The notes: generated by a model not told the origin, from the letters alone. A DNA stretch of 64,000 nucleotides from JAXLWB01 sp046328715 (GCA_046328715.1 JAXLWB010000021.1:1-64000), one strand, 5' to 3'. Shown: positions 37,138 through 46,181, numbered from the stretch's first letter. Translations and numbers: made by a program.

Positions 37138-38247
37138 TTATTGATTTGCAAACAGGAGTTGACCGCTACCAGGAGTAGCTACGATGGTATTGTTTTCAAA
37201 GACGGTGTTGCCGCGCAAAACGACACGATCAACTTGGCCAAAAAGTTGTTTCCCTGCAAAGGGTGTCCAGCCAACCCGAGTCCGCATATCGCGGTTTTGC
37301 ACGATATACGGAGTATCCACCTCCACGTCAACCCAGGTGTCGGGTTGGCTTGGCAGACCGTAGACTCGCCGTGGATTCTCAACACAGCGCAACAAGAGAT
37401 CGTCGAGGGTTAGTTTGCCATCGTGGATCGCAGTAATGAAGAGAGGCAACATCGTCTCCACGCCAGGCACCCCAGGCGGTGGTGTAGCCAGGCTCTTTTC
37501 GGATAGGGTATGTGGCGCATGATCGGTGGCAAAAACGTCAATGATGGCAAGATGTTCCCACAAAGCAGTGACATCGTCAGGCGTTGCCAAACGGGGACGC
37601 ATATCACCCAAGGCGCCTAATCGTGGCAGATCTTCTGTGCTGAGAAACAGATGGTGTGGACACGCTTCACAGGTGACGGCAAACCCACGGTCCTTCGCTC
37701 GTGCAATCAGTTCGATCTCGCTGCGGCGGGTGACATGTACCACGTGTAACGGTACATCATACAAGTGACTCAACGCAAGACAGACAGGAAGCATCAACTC
37801 TTCCGCATGGACCGCAATCGGTCCCATCCCCTTCGCCTTACCAGCCATCCGATAACCCGATTGGTTCGCCCGCTCTCCCCAAGTACGGAAGAAACGATGC
37901 AACAGTTCGAGTGTATCGATACGCAGCGACCCAAAGGTATCGCTCACATAGATCTTGAGTCCACAGGCCTGTTCCGCCACAGACAGATAAGCATCCAAAT
38001 AGGTTGTGGTTGCCCCAACAAATATTCCAATGTCGCAGACTGCTTTGCTGGCTGCCAATCGACACTTTTCAGAAAAGATCTCGGAAGTACCTGTGGGCGG
38101 CTGCGTGTTGGGCATATCTAACATCATCGTCACGCCACCGGCCAAGGCTGCGCACGAACCGCTGTAGAAGTCCTCTTTGTGTTCATAGCCAGGTTCACGC
38201 AAATGGACATGGGCGTCTACCAGTCCAGGAATCTTGATTGTTGCCAT
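37138..38247 (-). CDS. pyrC: Dihydroorotase
   Basis: A 369-residue amidohydrolase that cyclises carbamoyl-aspartate to dihydroorotate. It resembles the dihydroorotase domain of CAD rather than E. coli PyrC: the N terminus starts directly with IKIPGLVDAHVHLREPG, supplying the two His metal ligands; Lys in GLKIYVSDTFG is the expected carbamylated bridging residue; His in AVHAEE and HVVHVTRR and Asp in ATDHAPHT complete the site. It lacks the N-terminal beta domain of class I enzymes. AGGTGA 4-5 nt upstream supports ATG 38247. First gene of the pyrC-pyrB operon. Confidence 0.95.
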   Translation of the reverse strand: MATIKIPGLVDAHVHLREPGYEHKEDFYSGSCAALAGGVTMMLDMPNTQPPTGTSEIFSEKCRLAASKAVCDIGIFVGATTTYLDAYLSVAEQACGLKIYVSDTFGSLRIDTLELLHRFFRTWGERANQSGYRMAGKAKGMGPIAVHAEELMLPVCLALSHLYDVPLHVVHVTRRSEIELIARAKDRGFAVTCEACPHHLFLSTEDLPRLGALGDMRPRLATPDDVTALWEHLAIIDVFATDHAPHTLSEKSLATPPPGVPGVETMLPLFITAIHDGKLTLDDLLLRCVENPRRVYGLPSQPDTWVDVEVDTPYIVQNRDMRTRVGWTPFAGKQLFGQVDRVVLRGNTVFENNTIVATPGSGQLLFANQ

Positions 38248-38495
38248 TTGTCACCTAAATATCAACAGAATGTCGGGGTAGGATGGTCTGATTACTCTAT
38301 GCTTCCACGCATGCATCTAAAATTCAAATTGTGATCACACGCCAACCAGGTAGTGTAGCAGATTCAAGGAGCCGTGGAAATTTTTCACCAAACCATATCA
38401 ACGTACTTGGCACGACCCTTACAACATGCTAAACTCACCAACAGTTCACCCGTATCGATTAACATCTCAATATATTCTCAAAAGGAAAACGATCC

Positions 38496-39671
38496 ATGTC
38501 TTCTCAAGTTTTTCGCCGTCCGAATATTCCTATGACCACCATCGTGATTACCTTGATCGTGGTAGCAGTAGTCCTGTTCTTGTTCAACTACGTAGGGCAG
38601 TTTTATTATTTCTTCGAGCGTGTTGAAGCACAGGAAATCGGTGTGCAGTTTCAAAGTGGGCAGATCGAAGAGGTGGTTGGGCCTGGCGTTTACAGCGATT
38701 TCGGGCTTTTTGTCAATCTGCAAAAGATTTCGGCGCAGGCTGTCCCCGTGCTTGTCGAGGATCCAGAGTTACTCACCAAGGACAAACAGCGCATCGGTCT
38801 AGTCGTAACTGCGGATTTCTTCCGACCGGGTTTGGCCGAGAAGGATACGTTGCGCAATCTGTGGGCGCGTTACAGAACTGTATTCACAGAAGATAACGCT
38901 CTCGACAAGGCAATGCAAAACCAGATGCAGCAGTCAATGAAGGTTTGCGTGGGTGACCGCAATTTTGATGATGCCGTGATCGGAACTGCACGCGACGAGC
39001 TACAGGGCTGTATTAATGATGAAATTGCTGACCGCGCTAGTAGCTATGGGCTGACTGTAGCAAATGTTGCAGTGCCGAATGTCATTTTGTTGCCAGAAGC
39101 GCAGGCTCGTTTGGATGAAATCGTTCAGAGCCGTTTGCAGACGGAGAAGGCCAAACAAGATGAACTGCGTGCCAAAGCTGAAGCTGCTGCTGAGCAAGCA
39201 CGTCAGGAAGGTGCTATCCGCGTCGAACAAAGCCGACTCCAAGAACAGACACGCCAACAAATTACGCTGGCTGAGTTGGAACGACAGAAAGTGGAGGCTC
39301 AGAAAGTGGTCATTGAGGCTGAACGCGCCAACGAACTCGCACGGGTAGAAGCGGATCGGGCAATTATCGAGGCGCAAAAATCGAACGATTTGCTCTCCGC
39401 AGAAAAAGAATTGGAGATTCAAAAGGTCGCTGCGCTGGCTGCTGCCGAAAAAGCGAAAGCCGATGTCGCAAATCAGTTGGCCTTAGGTGAACTCTATTCG
39501 CAACATCCTGAGTTCCTTCAGTTGAGTGTGGCGCAAGCCAATGCTGCTGCACTGAAAGAAGGTGATAAAATCATCTTTACACCTGAAGGCACCACACCCA
39601 CGCTTGTCTTACCGGGTCCCGGGATTGTTCCAACCGTCGATACAACTGGCTCAGTCAAGTCAGAGCAGTAA
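38496..39671 (+). CDS. SPFH/prohibitin-family membrane-anchored protein
   Basis: A 391-residue protein with one N-terminal membrane segment (about 14-36), an SPFH/band-7 domain (about 40-210, including QKISAQAVPVLVEDPELLTK and VPNVILLPEAQARLDEI), a long Ala/Glu/Gln-rich coiled coil (about 210-330) and a Thr/Pro-rich tail. Such proteins form oligomeric scaffolds at membranes and regulate proteases or microdomains. AAGGA precedes the ATG by about 10 nt. The 248-nt upstream gap is shared with divergent pyrC and holds the palindrome TGTGATCACA at 38330-38339 that I cannot assign. Confidence 0.85.
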   Translation: MSSQVFRRPNIPMTTIVITLIVVAVVLFLFNYVGQFYYFFERVEAQEIGVQFQSGQIEEVVGPGVYSDFGLFVNLQKISAQAVPVLVEDPELLTKDKQRIGLVVTADFFRPGLAEKDTLRNLWARYRTVFTEDNALDKAMQNQMQQSMKVCVGDRNFDDAVIGTARDELQGCINDEIADRASSYGLTVANVAVPNVILLPEAQARLDEIVQSRLQTEKAKQDELRAKAEAAAEQARQEGAIRVEQSRLQEQTRQQITLAELERQKVEAQKVVIEAERANELARVEADRAIIEAQKSNDLLSAEKELEIQKVAALAAAEKAKADVANQLALGELYSQHPEFLQLSVAQANAAALKEGDKIIFTPEGTTPTLVLPGPGIVPTVDTTGSVKSEQ

Positions 39672-39742
39672 TGAACGCTGTGTAAATTATATTCTTTCAT
39701 ATTTGCCATTCTGTTCGGTCACGAGCGCACAGCGCCAACGAG

Positions 39743-39802
39743 GGCAGTTTCGAGCAAAGAATCTTGGTTGGACAACCCAGGATTCTTCGCTCGCAAACTG
39801 CC
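39743..39802. repeat. Dispersed-repeat hairpin (AGAATCTTGG...CCAGGATTCTT)
   Basis: Arms about 39743-39766 and 39778-39802 pair with few mismatches, and the following 100 nt (to about 39920) contain CTCAGAATGACAAAT and GTGGGCAGCATGACA, typical of dispersed noncoding repeats seen across bacterial drafts. No gene is seen in the gap 39672-40115. Confidence 0.6.
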
Positions 39803-39944
39803 GCTCCTCAGAATGACAAATCTTCCTTTCAGGGAGGGTGGCAAGAGTTGGTTTGTTGAGAGGCCAGGCTTGCGAACTAGCCGCTCGGTCGTGCCGACCA
39901 CTTTGTGGGCAGCATGACAAGTGTTTTAACTTGGTGAATAACTT

Positions 39945-40080
39945 ATAGACAAAGCAAAGCAGAGATGCATCATTGTAAGGGCATCCGCTTGCCGGTGCCC
40001 TGCTTGCATCAGCGAATGGGCAACCGCAAGGGTGTGACCCTACTCCTTGTGATCATGCAATGTCTACCTGCCTTGTCTAT
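39945..40080. repeat. Long imperfect inverted repeat
   Basis: Ends ATAGACAAAGCAAAGCAGA (from 39945) and a near complement ending CTTGTCTAT (40080) pair imperfectly over about 27 bp. The interior holds shorter GC-rich hairpins (GGGCATCCGCTTGCCGGTGCCC, given here in two halves: GGGCATCCGC and TTGCCGGTGCCC). It could be a small non-autonomous element; no transposase is nearby. Confidence 0.5.
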
Positions 40081-40115
40081 TAGTTTGTAATATACGAATC
40101 GAGGACTTAGCTTGT

Positions 40116-40526
40116 ATGCAACTTGAAATTATTACCTTTTGTGATGCAGCCACCGAATATGGCGGTCGCCTCAATATGCTTGGAGCAACCGACACCATCG
40201 TAGCGGCAGACCTGCCAGTCCGTCAGCCTCATTGTTCGATCGTTGTGCGTCTACGGGCGGCGCGCATTGAAAGCGGTGAGCACAACGTGAAGTTGATGAT
40301 CATTGATTTGGATGGTCAACCGATCCTCAACATCGATGGCAAGATGAATGTACAGTTTGCCGGAGGCAACGGCGGCGCAGTGAATCTGATTATCAATGCG
40401 GTGAATCTGGAATTTAAGGAGTTTGGAGAATACGCCATCGAGGTAGCAGTAGACGGGATCCAAGTGGGGTCGAGTCCACTCTTCGTGCGCAAATTGCTTC
40501 CAGAAGGGCACAAACCTGTCCCGTAG
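40116..40526 (+). CDS. DUF6941-like small beta protein
   Basis: A 136-residue soluble protein with a single compact domain, beginning LEIITFCDAATEYGGRLNML and continuing with GEHNVKLMIIDLDGQPIL and FGEYAIEVAVDG. This matches the pattern of the DUF6941 family; no function is established. The GAGG upstream of ATG 40116 is about 11 nt away. It has no obvious operon partner: convergent to the di-haem gene and separated from the SPFH gene by repeat-rich DNA. Confidence 0.7.
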   Translation: MQLEIITFCDAATEYGGRLNMLGATDTIVAADLPVRQPHCSIVVRLRAARIESGEHNVKLMIIDLDGQPILNIDGKMNVQFAGGNGGAVNLIINAVNLEFKEFGEYAIEVAVDGIQVGSSPLFVRKLLPEGHKPVP

Positions 40527-40595
40527 GAGCGCCTGAATTTAGAATCGGTCATTATCTCGTCTACATTCAGGCGTCCCTGCGGGACGGTTAACGTT

Positions 40596-42662
40596 TTACT
40601 GAGGTGGCCACTGTTTCGGTTGCCCGTTTTCATCGACCACGAGCGATTGCGTTCCAGGTGGCAGCACTTGAAGTGACTTGAGGAATTCAATAACCGACGC
40701 CTGCTCGTACTCACTGAGCCCCTCAAACGCTTGGCGTGAGGTGAGTGCTTCTCCGTTGTGCGCCAACGTCGCCTCTCGCAAGGTCGTGAAGAGCCCATGA
40801 TGGAAGTATGGCGGCTGGTTGGCGGCACCCCACAATTTTGTGGTCAGGAAGCGACAGTTGCCTTTGAAGAATTGCGGCGTTTTCAGGCGAGCATTCATAT
40901 TGATCGACTCGCAGGTCGGATCGTCAGGCCCGCTGGAAATGTTGTGCAGCTTCAGATCCGTGTAGGCAGGAACCCATACGATCCCATCCTTTGGCTGCAA
41001 GCGTGGTTGCGGCAACGTCGGATCCGTTAGGTCAACTCGCAGCTCTGGGGCTTCGCTCGGTCGTAGATCGTCTGCTGTGTTGAATGGGTTTGGCTCGACA
41101 AAGACCCAACCCTGATTATCTAGCGGAAGAGCAGGAACGTGACAGGCAGCACAGCCGATCGCTTCAAATTTCTGTTCGCCAACCCATATGGCCTTTTCTA
41201 CGACCGGATCATTGGGGATCACTCGGCCAGGAACCGCCATCGTCGCCTGGAAGATGGTCGCTGCGGTTACGTCCGCACGGGTCATTTCGTTGACCACACC
41301 ATCGCCATCTTTGTCAACGTTAATACCAAAGCGCTCAGTCGATTGAATGCCATGATGCTGGTTGAAGGCGTTATTCGTAAAGTTGCGTAGCGAGACTGAG
41401 CCTCCAGCCTGATGGAACGGATTGACGATCAATGTGGGTGGTGCGGTCGGTGCCGTGCTGGTGATACTTGATGTCGGTAGTCCCATCACTTTAGAGACAT
41501 CCCAGTTGCCTTCGCCATCCCGGCTCAAGACTCCGAATGAGACTCCCTTGCTGCTCAATGCCAGGGATTGATTCGGACCGACCTGGTCACGAATCGCCTG
41601 TAGATCTACGGTCATTTGGCGCGCCAACATTTCAATATACCCTTCGCCAAACATCCCAATCGTAGCACGACTGCTGCCAATGTTCTGGAGCGTAAGCGGT
41701 TTGCCATTTTCATCGACGGCACCTTGGGTCGGAACGTCATCATTGCGGTCGAAGGTAACAAAGTCAAAACGTTGCGCTGTAACAAAGACATTGGCCACAA
41801 AATCACCACCGCCACCAGCAATACCAAATGGCATGTTGTGACAGCCGGCACACGAGTTTGCATCCGGTCCGGAGACACGGTTCATATTACGCGGAAACGT
41901 CAACGGTTCATCGCCAATCAGGCCAAGGCCATTGCCTTTGGTCAAGGGGCGACCTGCCCCTTCTTCGACAGTCCAATTGGCAGAAAAGAGGATTTGGCCA
42001 TGCTTGATCAGGTCAAGCAGCGGAATCGAATACTCCTCTCCATCTTGAAGGTGGCGAACTACTGCTACTTCACGGCCCAAGCGCGCCAAATCGGCGGCAG
42101 AGATGTCGCTGGGCGAGGATGTTTGCGCTGACTGAGATTCACTTTTGTTTTCTTGCGACTGTTCGACAATTTCTTGCGATTGTTTGGCAATTTGGGCACT
42201 TTCTACATCGGGATGAAGTGCCATATTTTGTTTGATTGCTGCTGAATAGTCCATCCCGCTTGCGTAAGACTCATATGGATCATATGCAGCTTCGGTTGAG
42301 GAGCTAATTAGCGACGCTGTATTGGCCATTAAATTTAGGACTACAAGGACCAAAACACCCAAAACAATCATCAAAGGCAATCCCCATCGCTTCATCCCTG
42401 GCGTGTTCTTTATAAGAACTCCAGTGCGCGTAATAATGCTTGTAAAATGAACACTCAATCGCTTCATCACCGGTGTGTTCATTACAAAAACTCCAAGGCG
42501 CACAACAATGCTTGTGAAATGTACACGCCATCGTTTTATCTCTGTTGTGTTTATCATAGAACCGCACCTTTTCAGATACATATGCAGAGTAATGCGCCTA
42601 CGAACCCATCTTGGTAAAAGCCAAGACAAAATCAGCCCGGTACCACGTAGACGTTTGCTCAT
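40596..42662 (-). CDS. Membrane-anchored di-haem oxidoreductase (DHOR, cytochrome-c-peroxidase related)
   Basis: A 688-residue protein. A membrane anchor lies at about 96-118, so the catalytic part is extracytoplasmic. Two c-type haem motifs are present: CAGCH (Cys271-His275) and CAACH (Cys504-His508), as expected for the di-haem oxidoreductase/putative peroxidase family. C-terminal GLSEYEQASVIEFLKSLQVL is the usual helix of this family. The N-terminal 95 residues are basic and include a 24-residue repeat (MKRLSVHFTSIITRTGVLIK, about 2.4 copies) encoded by a 72-bp tandem repeat. ATG 42662 has no clear ribosome site but a TATAAT-like box lies at 42687-42692. The true start could be one of several later Met codons. 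Confidence 0.85.
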   Translation of the reverse strand: MSKRLRGTGLILSWLLPRWVRRRITLHMYLKRCGSMINTTEIKRWRVHFTSIVVRLGVFVMNTPVMKRLSVHFTSIITRTGVLIKNTPGMKRWGLPLMIVLGVLVLVVLNLMANTASLISSSTEAAYDPYESYASGMDYSAAIKQNMALHPDVESAQIAKQSQEIVEQSQENKSESQSAQTSSPSDISAADLARLGREVAVVRHLQDGEEYSIPLLDLIKHGQILFSANWTVEEGAGRPLTKGNGLGLIGDEPLTFPRNMNRVSGPDANSCAGCHNMPFGIAGGGGDFVANVFVTAQRFDFVTFDRNDDVPTQGAVDENGKPLTLQNIGSSRATIGMFGEGYIEMLARQMTVDLQAIRDQVGPNQSLALSSKGVSFGVLSRDGEGNWDVSKVMGLPTSSITSTAPTAPPTLIVNPFHQAGGSVSLRNFTNNAFNQHHGIQSTERFGINVDKDGDGVVNEMTRADVTAATIFQATMAVPGRVIPNDPVVEKAIWVGEQKFEAIGCAACHVPALPLDNQGWVFVEPNPFNTADDLRPSEAPELRVDLTDPTLPQPRLQPKDGIVWVPAYTDLKLHNISSGPDDPTCESINMNARLKTPQFFKGNCRFLTTKLWGAANQPPYFHHGLFTTLREATLAHNGEALTSRQAFEGLSEYEQASVIEFLKSLQVLPPGTQSLVVDENGQPKQWPPQ
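42388..42557. repeat. 72-bp tandem repeat inside the di-haem gene
   Basis: Units start at 42388, 42460 and 42532 (the last partial). They are similar, not identical, and in frame, giving a 24-residue protein repeat just before the membrane anchor. Confidence 0.85.
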
Positions 42663-42821
42663 AACGAAATTGACTGCATGGTTGTCATTATAAACTTACT
42701 TTGGTAGTCTAATTTCTTACACTTAACAAACAATTAAGACGCATGCTTTCCTATCCCTCGATTCTCTCATGGCCAAGATATTGATAGCGACAAATGAAAA
42801 CGCATCGTCCAATCCGTTAAA

Positions 42822-42850
42822 TTGACAAACGAAATCGTTCGTGTTTGAAT
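42822..42850 (+). promoter_or_regulatory. Candidate promoter of lacI
   Basis: TTGACA at 42822-42827, 17-nt spacer, TTGAAT at 42845-42850. The predicted start would fall near 42857, directly before the palindrome at 42862. The remainder of the gap 42663-43025 shows no gene. Confidence 0.5.
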
Positions 42851-42861
42851 AAAAGTCAGCG

Positions 42862-42883
42862 GTAACGTCAACGTTGTCGTTAC
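42862..42883. promoter_or_regulatory. Candidate LacI-family operator
   Basis: A 22-bp palindrome broken only at one symmetric pair, centred on CAACGTTG with the central CG usual for LacI/GalR operators. It lies 143 bp upstream of the lacI-type gene and just downstream of a candidate promoter, suggesting autorepression. Confidence 0.6.
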
Positions 42884-43025
42884 TGAGTTTGCTTTCCAAA
42901 ATACAACCAAATCAAAAACAATTGAATTGCATATTCCTATTAGGCATGTCACCAGGAAACTCGGTCGGGTTTGTCTTGTCTGAACCGACAAATGCGTGGC
43001 ATGAGTTGCATAACGCTGAAGCCAA

Positions 43026-44018
43026 ATGCCAATAACCCTACGCGATGTCGCGCGCAAGGCAGGGGTCTCAGTTAAGACCGTATCGCGCGTTGTGAACAAT
43101 CAAGGTGAGATTTCAGAGGAGACGCGGCAACGTATTTCTGAGGTTATTCGTGAGATGGGGTACCGCCCGAATCTGGTTGCACGTGGTTTGGTGACACAGC
43201 GGACTCATACGCTGGGATTGGTGGTTCCTGATATCACAAATCCCTTCTTTCCTGAAGTGGCGCGCGGGGTACAAGATGCAGCACGACTCCATCGCTACAA
43301 CGTCTTTCTCTGTAATAGTGGAGAGGATAAGCAGGAAGAATTGAACGTGCTGCACTCACTGGCGGAACAAGGTGTCGACGGCATCATTATTTCTCCCTGC
43401 TATTCGACAGGTGATAATTTAGCACAATTCGCAGAAGCGTTCCGTCCAATCGTGACGATCAATCACATTTGCAGCCATCCCAACATCAGCATGGTTCTCA
43501 CCGAGAATGTCCACGGAGCAAAGCTTGCAGTGGACTACCTGATTGGCAAGGGGCATCGCCACATCGGCATGGTTGCTGGGCTTGAAAAGTCATTGAATCG
43601 TGCCAGACGCATCTATGGCTTTGCCGAGGCTATGAAGGCGCAGGGGCTGGAAGTGATTGTCGAAAACATCGACGGCTCAACGCCGAATGTAGAAAGCGGC
43701 CATGCGGCAGCACTTTCGATGCTCACAAAGCAGCCGCAATTGAGTGCAATTTTTGTCTACAATGACTTAATGGCCCTCGGCGTACTCCAGGCGTGTCGAA
43801 TGTTGGGACGCCGTGTACCTCAAGATTGTGCCATTGTCGGGTTTGATGATATTCAGATTGCCGGGCTCATCGATCCAGCCTTAACGACTGTACACCTGGA
43901 TAAATACCGTCTCGGCCAAGAGGCAGTGGGTCGGCTCTTAGAAATGCTTGACCAGCCCACCACTCAGTTTCCACCCATTTCGCTTGAGGTGGAGTTGGTG
44001 GTTCGACAAAGTGCCTAG
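43026..44018 (+). CDS. LacI/GalR-family transcriptional regulator
   Basis: A 330-residue regulator. The N-terminal helix-turn-helix and hinge are complete (TLRDVARKAGVSVKTVSRVV, then GYRPNLVARGL), followed by a periplasmic-binding-protein-like sensor domain (LGLVVPDITNPFFPEVARGV ... VYNDLMALGVLQACRMLGRR ... VGFDDIQIAGLIDPALTTV). Ligands of this family are usually sugars or nucleosides. ATG 43026 lacks a clear ribosome site. It precedes the ABC transporter cluster on the same strand and probably represses both itself (site at 42862) and that cluster. Confidence 0.93.
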   Translation: MPITLRDVARKAGVSVKTVSRVVNNQGEISEETRQRISEVIREMGYRPNLVARGLVTQRTHTLGLVVPDITNPFFPEVARGVQDAARLHRYNVFLCNSGEDKQEELNVLHSLAEQGVDGIIISPCYSTGDNLAQFAEAFRPIVTINHICSHPNISMVLTENVHGAKLAVDYLIGKGHRHIGMVAGLEKSLNRARRIYGFAEAMKAQGLEVIVENIDGSTPNVESGHAAALSMLTKQPQLSAIFVYNDLMALGVLQACRMLGRRVPQDCAIVGFDDIQIAGLIDPALTTVHLDKYRLGQEAVGRLLEMLDQPTTQFPPISLEVELVVRQSA

Positions 44019-44085
44019 AAGACACGGCAAAAGCATTGTACTCCACGTTGGCAAAATCTTTGAAAGGCTAGCCTGGATTTACACT

Positions 44086-44114
44086 TTGACAGCGACGATC
44101 ATGTATATTACAAT
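44086..44114 (+). promoter_or_regulatory. Strong candidate promoter of the ABC transporter cluster
   Basis: TTGACA (44086-44091), 17-nt spacer, TACAAT (44109-44114). The transcript would start near 44121, leaving a leader of about 210 nt before the ATPase gene. Confidence 0.7.
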
Positions 44115-44211
44115 GTGCGCACGCCCAACAATCTCACCCAAAATAGCAGCACAGTTTGGCGTTAACCTTCACATAATCAATAATTCCTAGCAAATTTTCT
44201 TTTATTGCATG

Positions 44212-44227
44212 AACCACGTACGTGGTT
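44212..44227. promoter_or_regulatory. Perfect 16-bp palindrome in the transporter leader
   Basis: AACCACGTACGTGGTT, about 90 nt downstream of the predicted transcript start. A further AACGTT-centred, weaker palindrome lies at 44296-44307, closer in style to the site upstream of lacI. Either could be a repressor operator. Confidence 0.5.
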
Positions 44228-44329
44228 ATGACTCACGACGAGAAGCTCCCTTCATCAAGGCCGCTATGTGAGTAACGAAGATCAGTACGTTGAATCGTAA
44301 CGTTTCGGTAGATCTGCGGATATGAATCG

Positions 44330-45382
44330 ATGAGCCAACTTCAATCAGTCTCTGGTGCAGCGACGGCTGCCCCCAATCAAAGCAACGGATCGGCCCCACT
44401 GCCAGCAATTGATGTTAGAAATTTGCATACCTACTTCTTTTTGGAGCGGGGCATCGTCAAGGCTGTCAATGGCGTAAACCTGCGGCTTGAGCAGAAGTCC
44501 ACCTTGGGCGTGGTAGGCGAAAGCGGCTGTGGCAAGAGCATCACCGCCATGTCGATCATGCGCTTGCTCAAATCACCGCCGGGCAAGATCGTCGATGGCC
44601 AGATCCTTTTCCGCCAACGCAACGGCGATGTTGTCGATCTGGCGAAGTTACCAGCTAATGGCCAGCAGATGCGTTCGATCCGCGGCGGCGATATTGCCAT
44701 GGTCTTTCAAGAGCCGATGACCTCGCTCAACCCACTTTACACCGTCGGAAATCAGATTGCTGAAGCCGTTAAATTGCATCAAAACGTGGGCGATCGCGAG
44801 GCACTCGAACGGGCAGAGGAGATGTTGCGGCGTGTCCAAATCAGCGATCCGGCACGGCGCGTCAAACAATATCCTCATCAATTGAGCGGCGGCATGCGCC
44901 AACGTGTCATGATTGCCCTGGCCCTCTCCTGTAATCCCTCAGTTCTGGTTGCCGACGAACCAACCACTGCACTCGATGTCACGGTGCAGGCACAAATCCT
45001 CGAGCTGATGCAAAAGTTACAGGACGAATTCCAGTCGTCGATTATGTTGATCACGCACAATTTGGGCGTTGTTTCGCAGATGGCGGACGCCGTGGCTGTG
45101 ATGTATTTGGGCAAAGTGGTAGAATACGCCCCAACCAAGAACATTTTCCATGATCCTCTGCATCCGTATACGCAAGGGTTACTCAAATCCATACCGGTCT
45201 TGGGACGTAAGGCAACTATGCTTGACCCGATCAAGGGTATGGTACCGAGCCCTTCGGACATCATTCAGGGATGTCCGTTCGCCGATCGTTGCCCCAGAGT
45301 CATGGCGCACTGTCGTCAGGAAGCGCCAGTCTTGAGAGAGATTCGTACTGGACATCAAGTTTCATGTTGGCTATACGAATAA
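44330..45382 (+). CDS. Peptide-type ABC transporter ATPase (OppD/DppD family)
   Basis: A 350-residue nucleotide-binding subunit. Walker A GESGCGKS near residue 65, Q-loop FQEPMTSLNP, signature LSGGMRQRVMIAL, Walker B VLVADEPTTALD, H-loop LITHNLG. The C-terminal oligopeptide-type extension with Cys-rich GCPFADRCPRVMAHC is present. The N terminus has an extra 25 Ser/Ala/Asn-rich residues. ATG 44330, weak ribosome site. It works with the second ATPase (52987), two permeases and a solute-binding protein to import small peptides, oligosaccharides or similar solutes; the family does not fix the substrate. Confidence 0.93.
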   Translation: MSQLQSVSGAATAAPNQSNGSAPLPAIDVRNLHTYFFLERGIVKAVNGVNLRLEQKSTLGVVGESGCGKSITAMSIMRLLKSPPGKIVDGQILFRQRNGDVVDLAKLPANGQQMRSIRGGDIAMVFQEPMTSLNPLYTVGNQIAEAVKLHQNVGDREALERAEEMLRRVQISDPARRVKQYPHQLSGGMRQRVMIALALSCNPSVLVADEPTTALDVTVQAQILELMQKLQDEFQSSIMLITHNLGVVSQMADAVAVMYLGKVVEYAPTKNIFHDPLHPYTQGLLKSIPVLGRKATMLDPIKGMVPSPSDIIQGCPFADRCPRVMAHCRQEAPVLREIRTGHQVSCWLYE

Positions 45383-45389
45383 TTAAACC

Positions 45390-45977
45390 ATGAAAGATCC
45401 GGCTTTAGATACCATCCAACAACGCGAGGCAGCTAAGTTTTACCCCGAGAGCGACGGAATGCCGATGGCAAACAACACCGAACAATTTGAATGGATTGTT
45501 ACACTTAAAGGCAACTTAGACATATTAACTGCTAACAATCCAAACATTTTTGTAGCGGGTGATCTCTTCTGGTATCCGGTGGAAGGCAACAACCAAATTC
45601 GTCTGGCTCCCGATGTTATGGTCGCTATCGGTCGTCCCAAAGGACGGCGTGGCTCATATATGCAGTGGGTAGAGAATAATATTCCACCGCAAGTTGTCTT
45701 TGAAATCCTTTCGCCGGGCAATCGCAAGCAGGAGATGGCTGACAAGTTTGAATTTTTTCAACAGTACGGTGTTGAAGAATATTATCTTTTTGACCCAGCA
45801 CGCGGTCGCCTCAATGGCTGGTTACGCAATGAGCAAGGGCGATTAGCACCGATTGCCGATGTGCAGAATTGGCAGAGTCCGCGTTTAGAGATTCGCTTCT
45901 TTTTAAAGGGCTTGAACTACAAATTTTCAACCCGGATGGCAGCCGTTTTCTTTCAAAGGATCAACGGAGAACATTGA
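45390..45977 (+). CDS. Uma2-family protein (PD-(D/E)xK nuclease fold), 3' frame change
   Basis: A 195-residue protein of the Uma2/DUF820 family common in Chloroflexota and cyanobacteria; catalytic-fold motifs include LAPDVMVAIG, PPQVVFEILSPGN and the following Lys/Glu-rich helix. Biological role of the family is not settled. It begins 7 nt after the ATPase gene, inside the transporter cluster. The last 30 residues are off-family: in another frame the DNA reads GLELQIFNPDGSRFLSKDQR and stops at 45985, the usual Uma2 ending. One extra base in the T/A/G run near 45899-45910 would explain this. Confidence 0.8.
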   Translation: MKDPALDTIQQREAAKFYPESDGMPMANNTEQFEWIVTLKGNLDILTANNPNIFVAGDLFWYPVEGNNQIRLAPDVMVAIGRPKGRRGSYMQWVENNIPPQVVFEILSPGNRKQEMADKFEFFQQYGVEEYYLFDPARGRLNGWLRNEQGRLAPIADVQNWQSPRLEIRFFLKGLNYKFSTRMAAVFFQRINGEH

Positions 45978-46155
45978 AGATATGAGCTGATTTGTGAGGA
46001 AAGAATCTGGAATCGATAAGCCGAATTCAGCGGAAGGCAAACGCAACGGGTTTCGAAGCCTGCCCATAGTAGCCGAAAACCCATTTAAGATGAAACCGTT
46101 TTGCGGGCCCGCTGATTTTACTGTAAGATGTGGGTAGTGAGTAGCCCCCTTACTA

Positions 46156-46181
46156 ACGTGCGGGGTTCTGACCTGCCACCC
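46156..46181. repeat. 26-nt dispersed motif, copy 2 (intergenic)
   Basis: 22 of 26 bases match 21812-21837 inside the YYY gene. It lies in the 300-nt gap between the Uma2 gene and the solute-binding pseudogene; nothing else is recognised in that gap. Confidence 0.6.

Noticed and set aside
38330..38339. TGTGATCACA palindrome considered as a CRP-type site
   Set aside because: Half-sites lack the usual 6-nt spacing and no CRP-like gene or promoter in register was seen.
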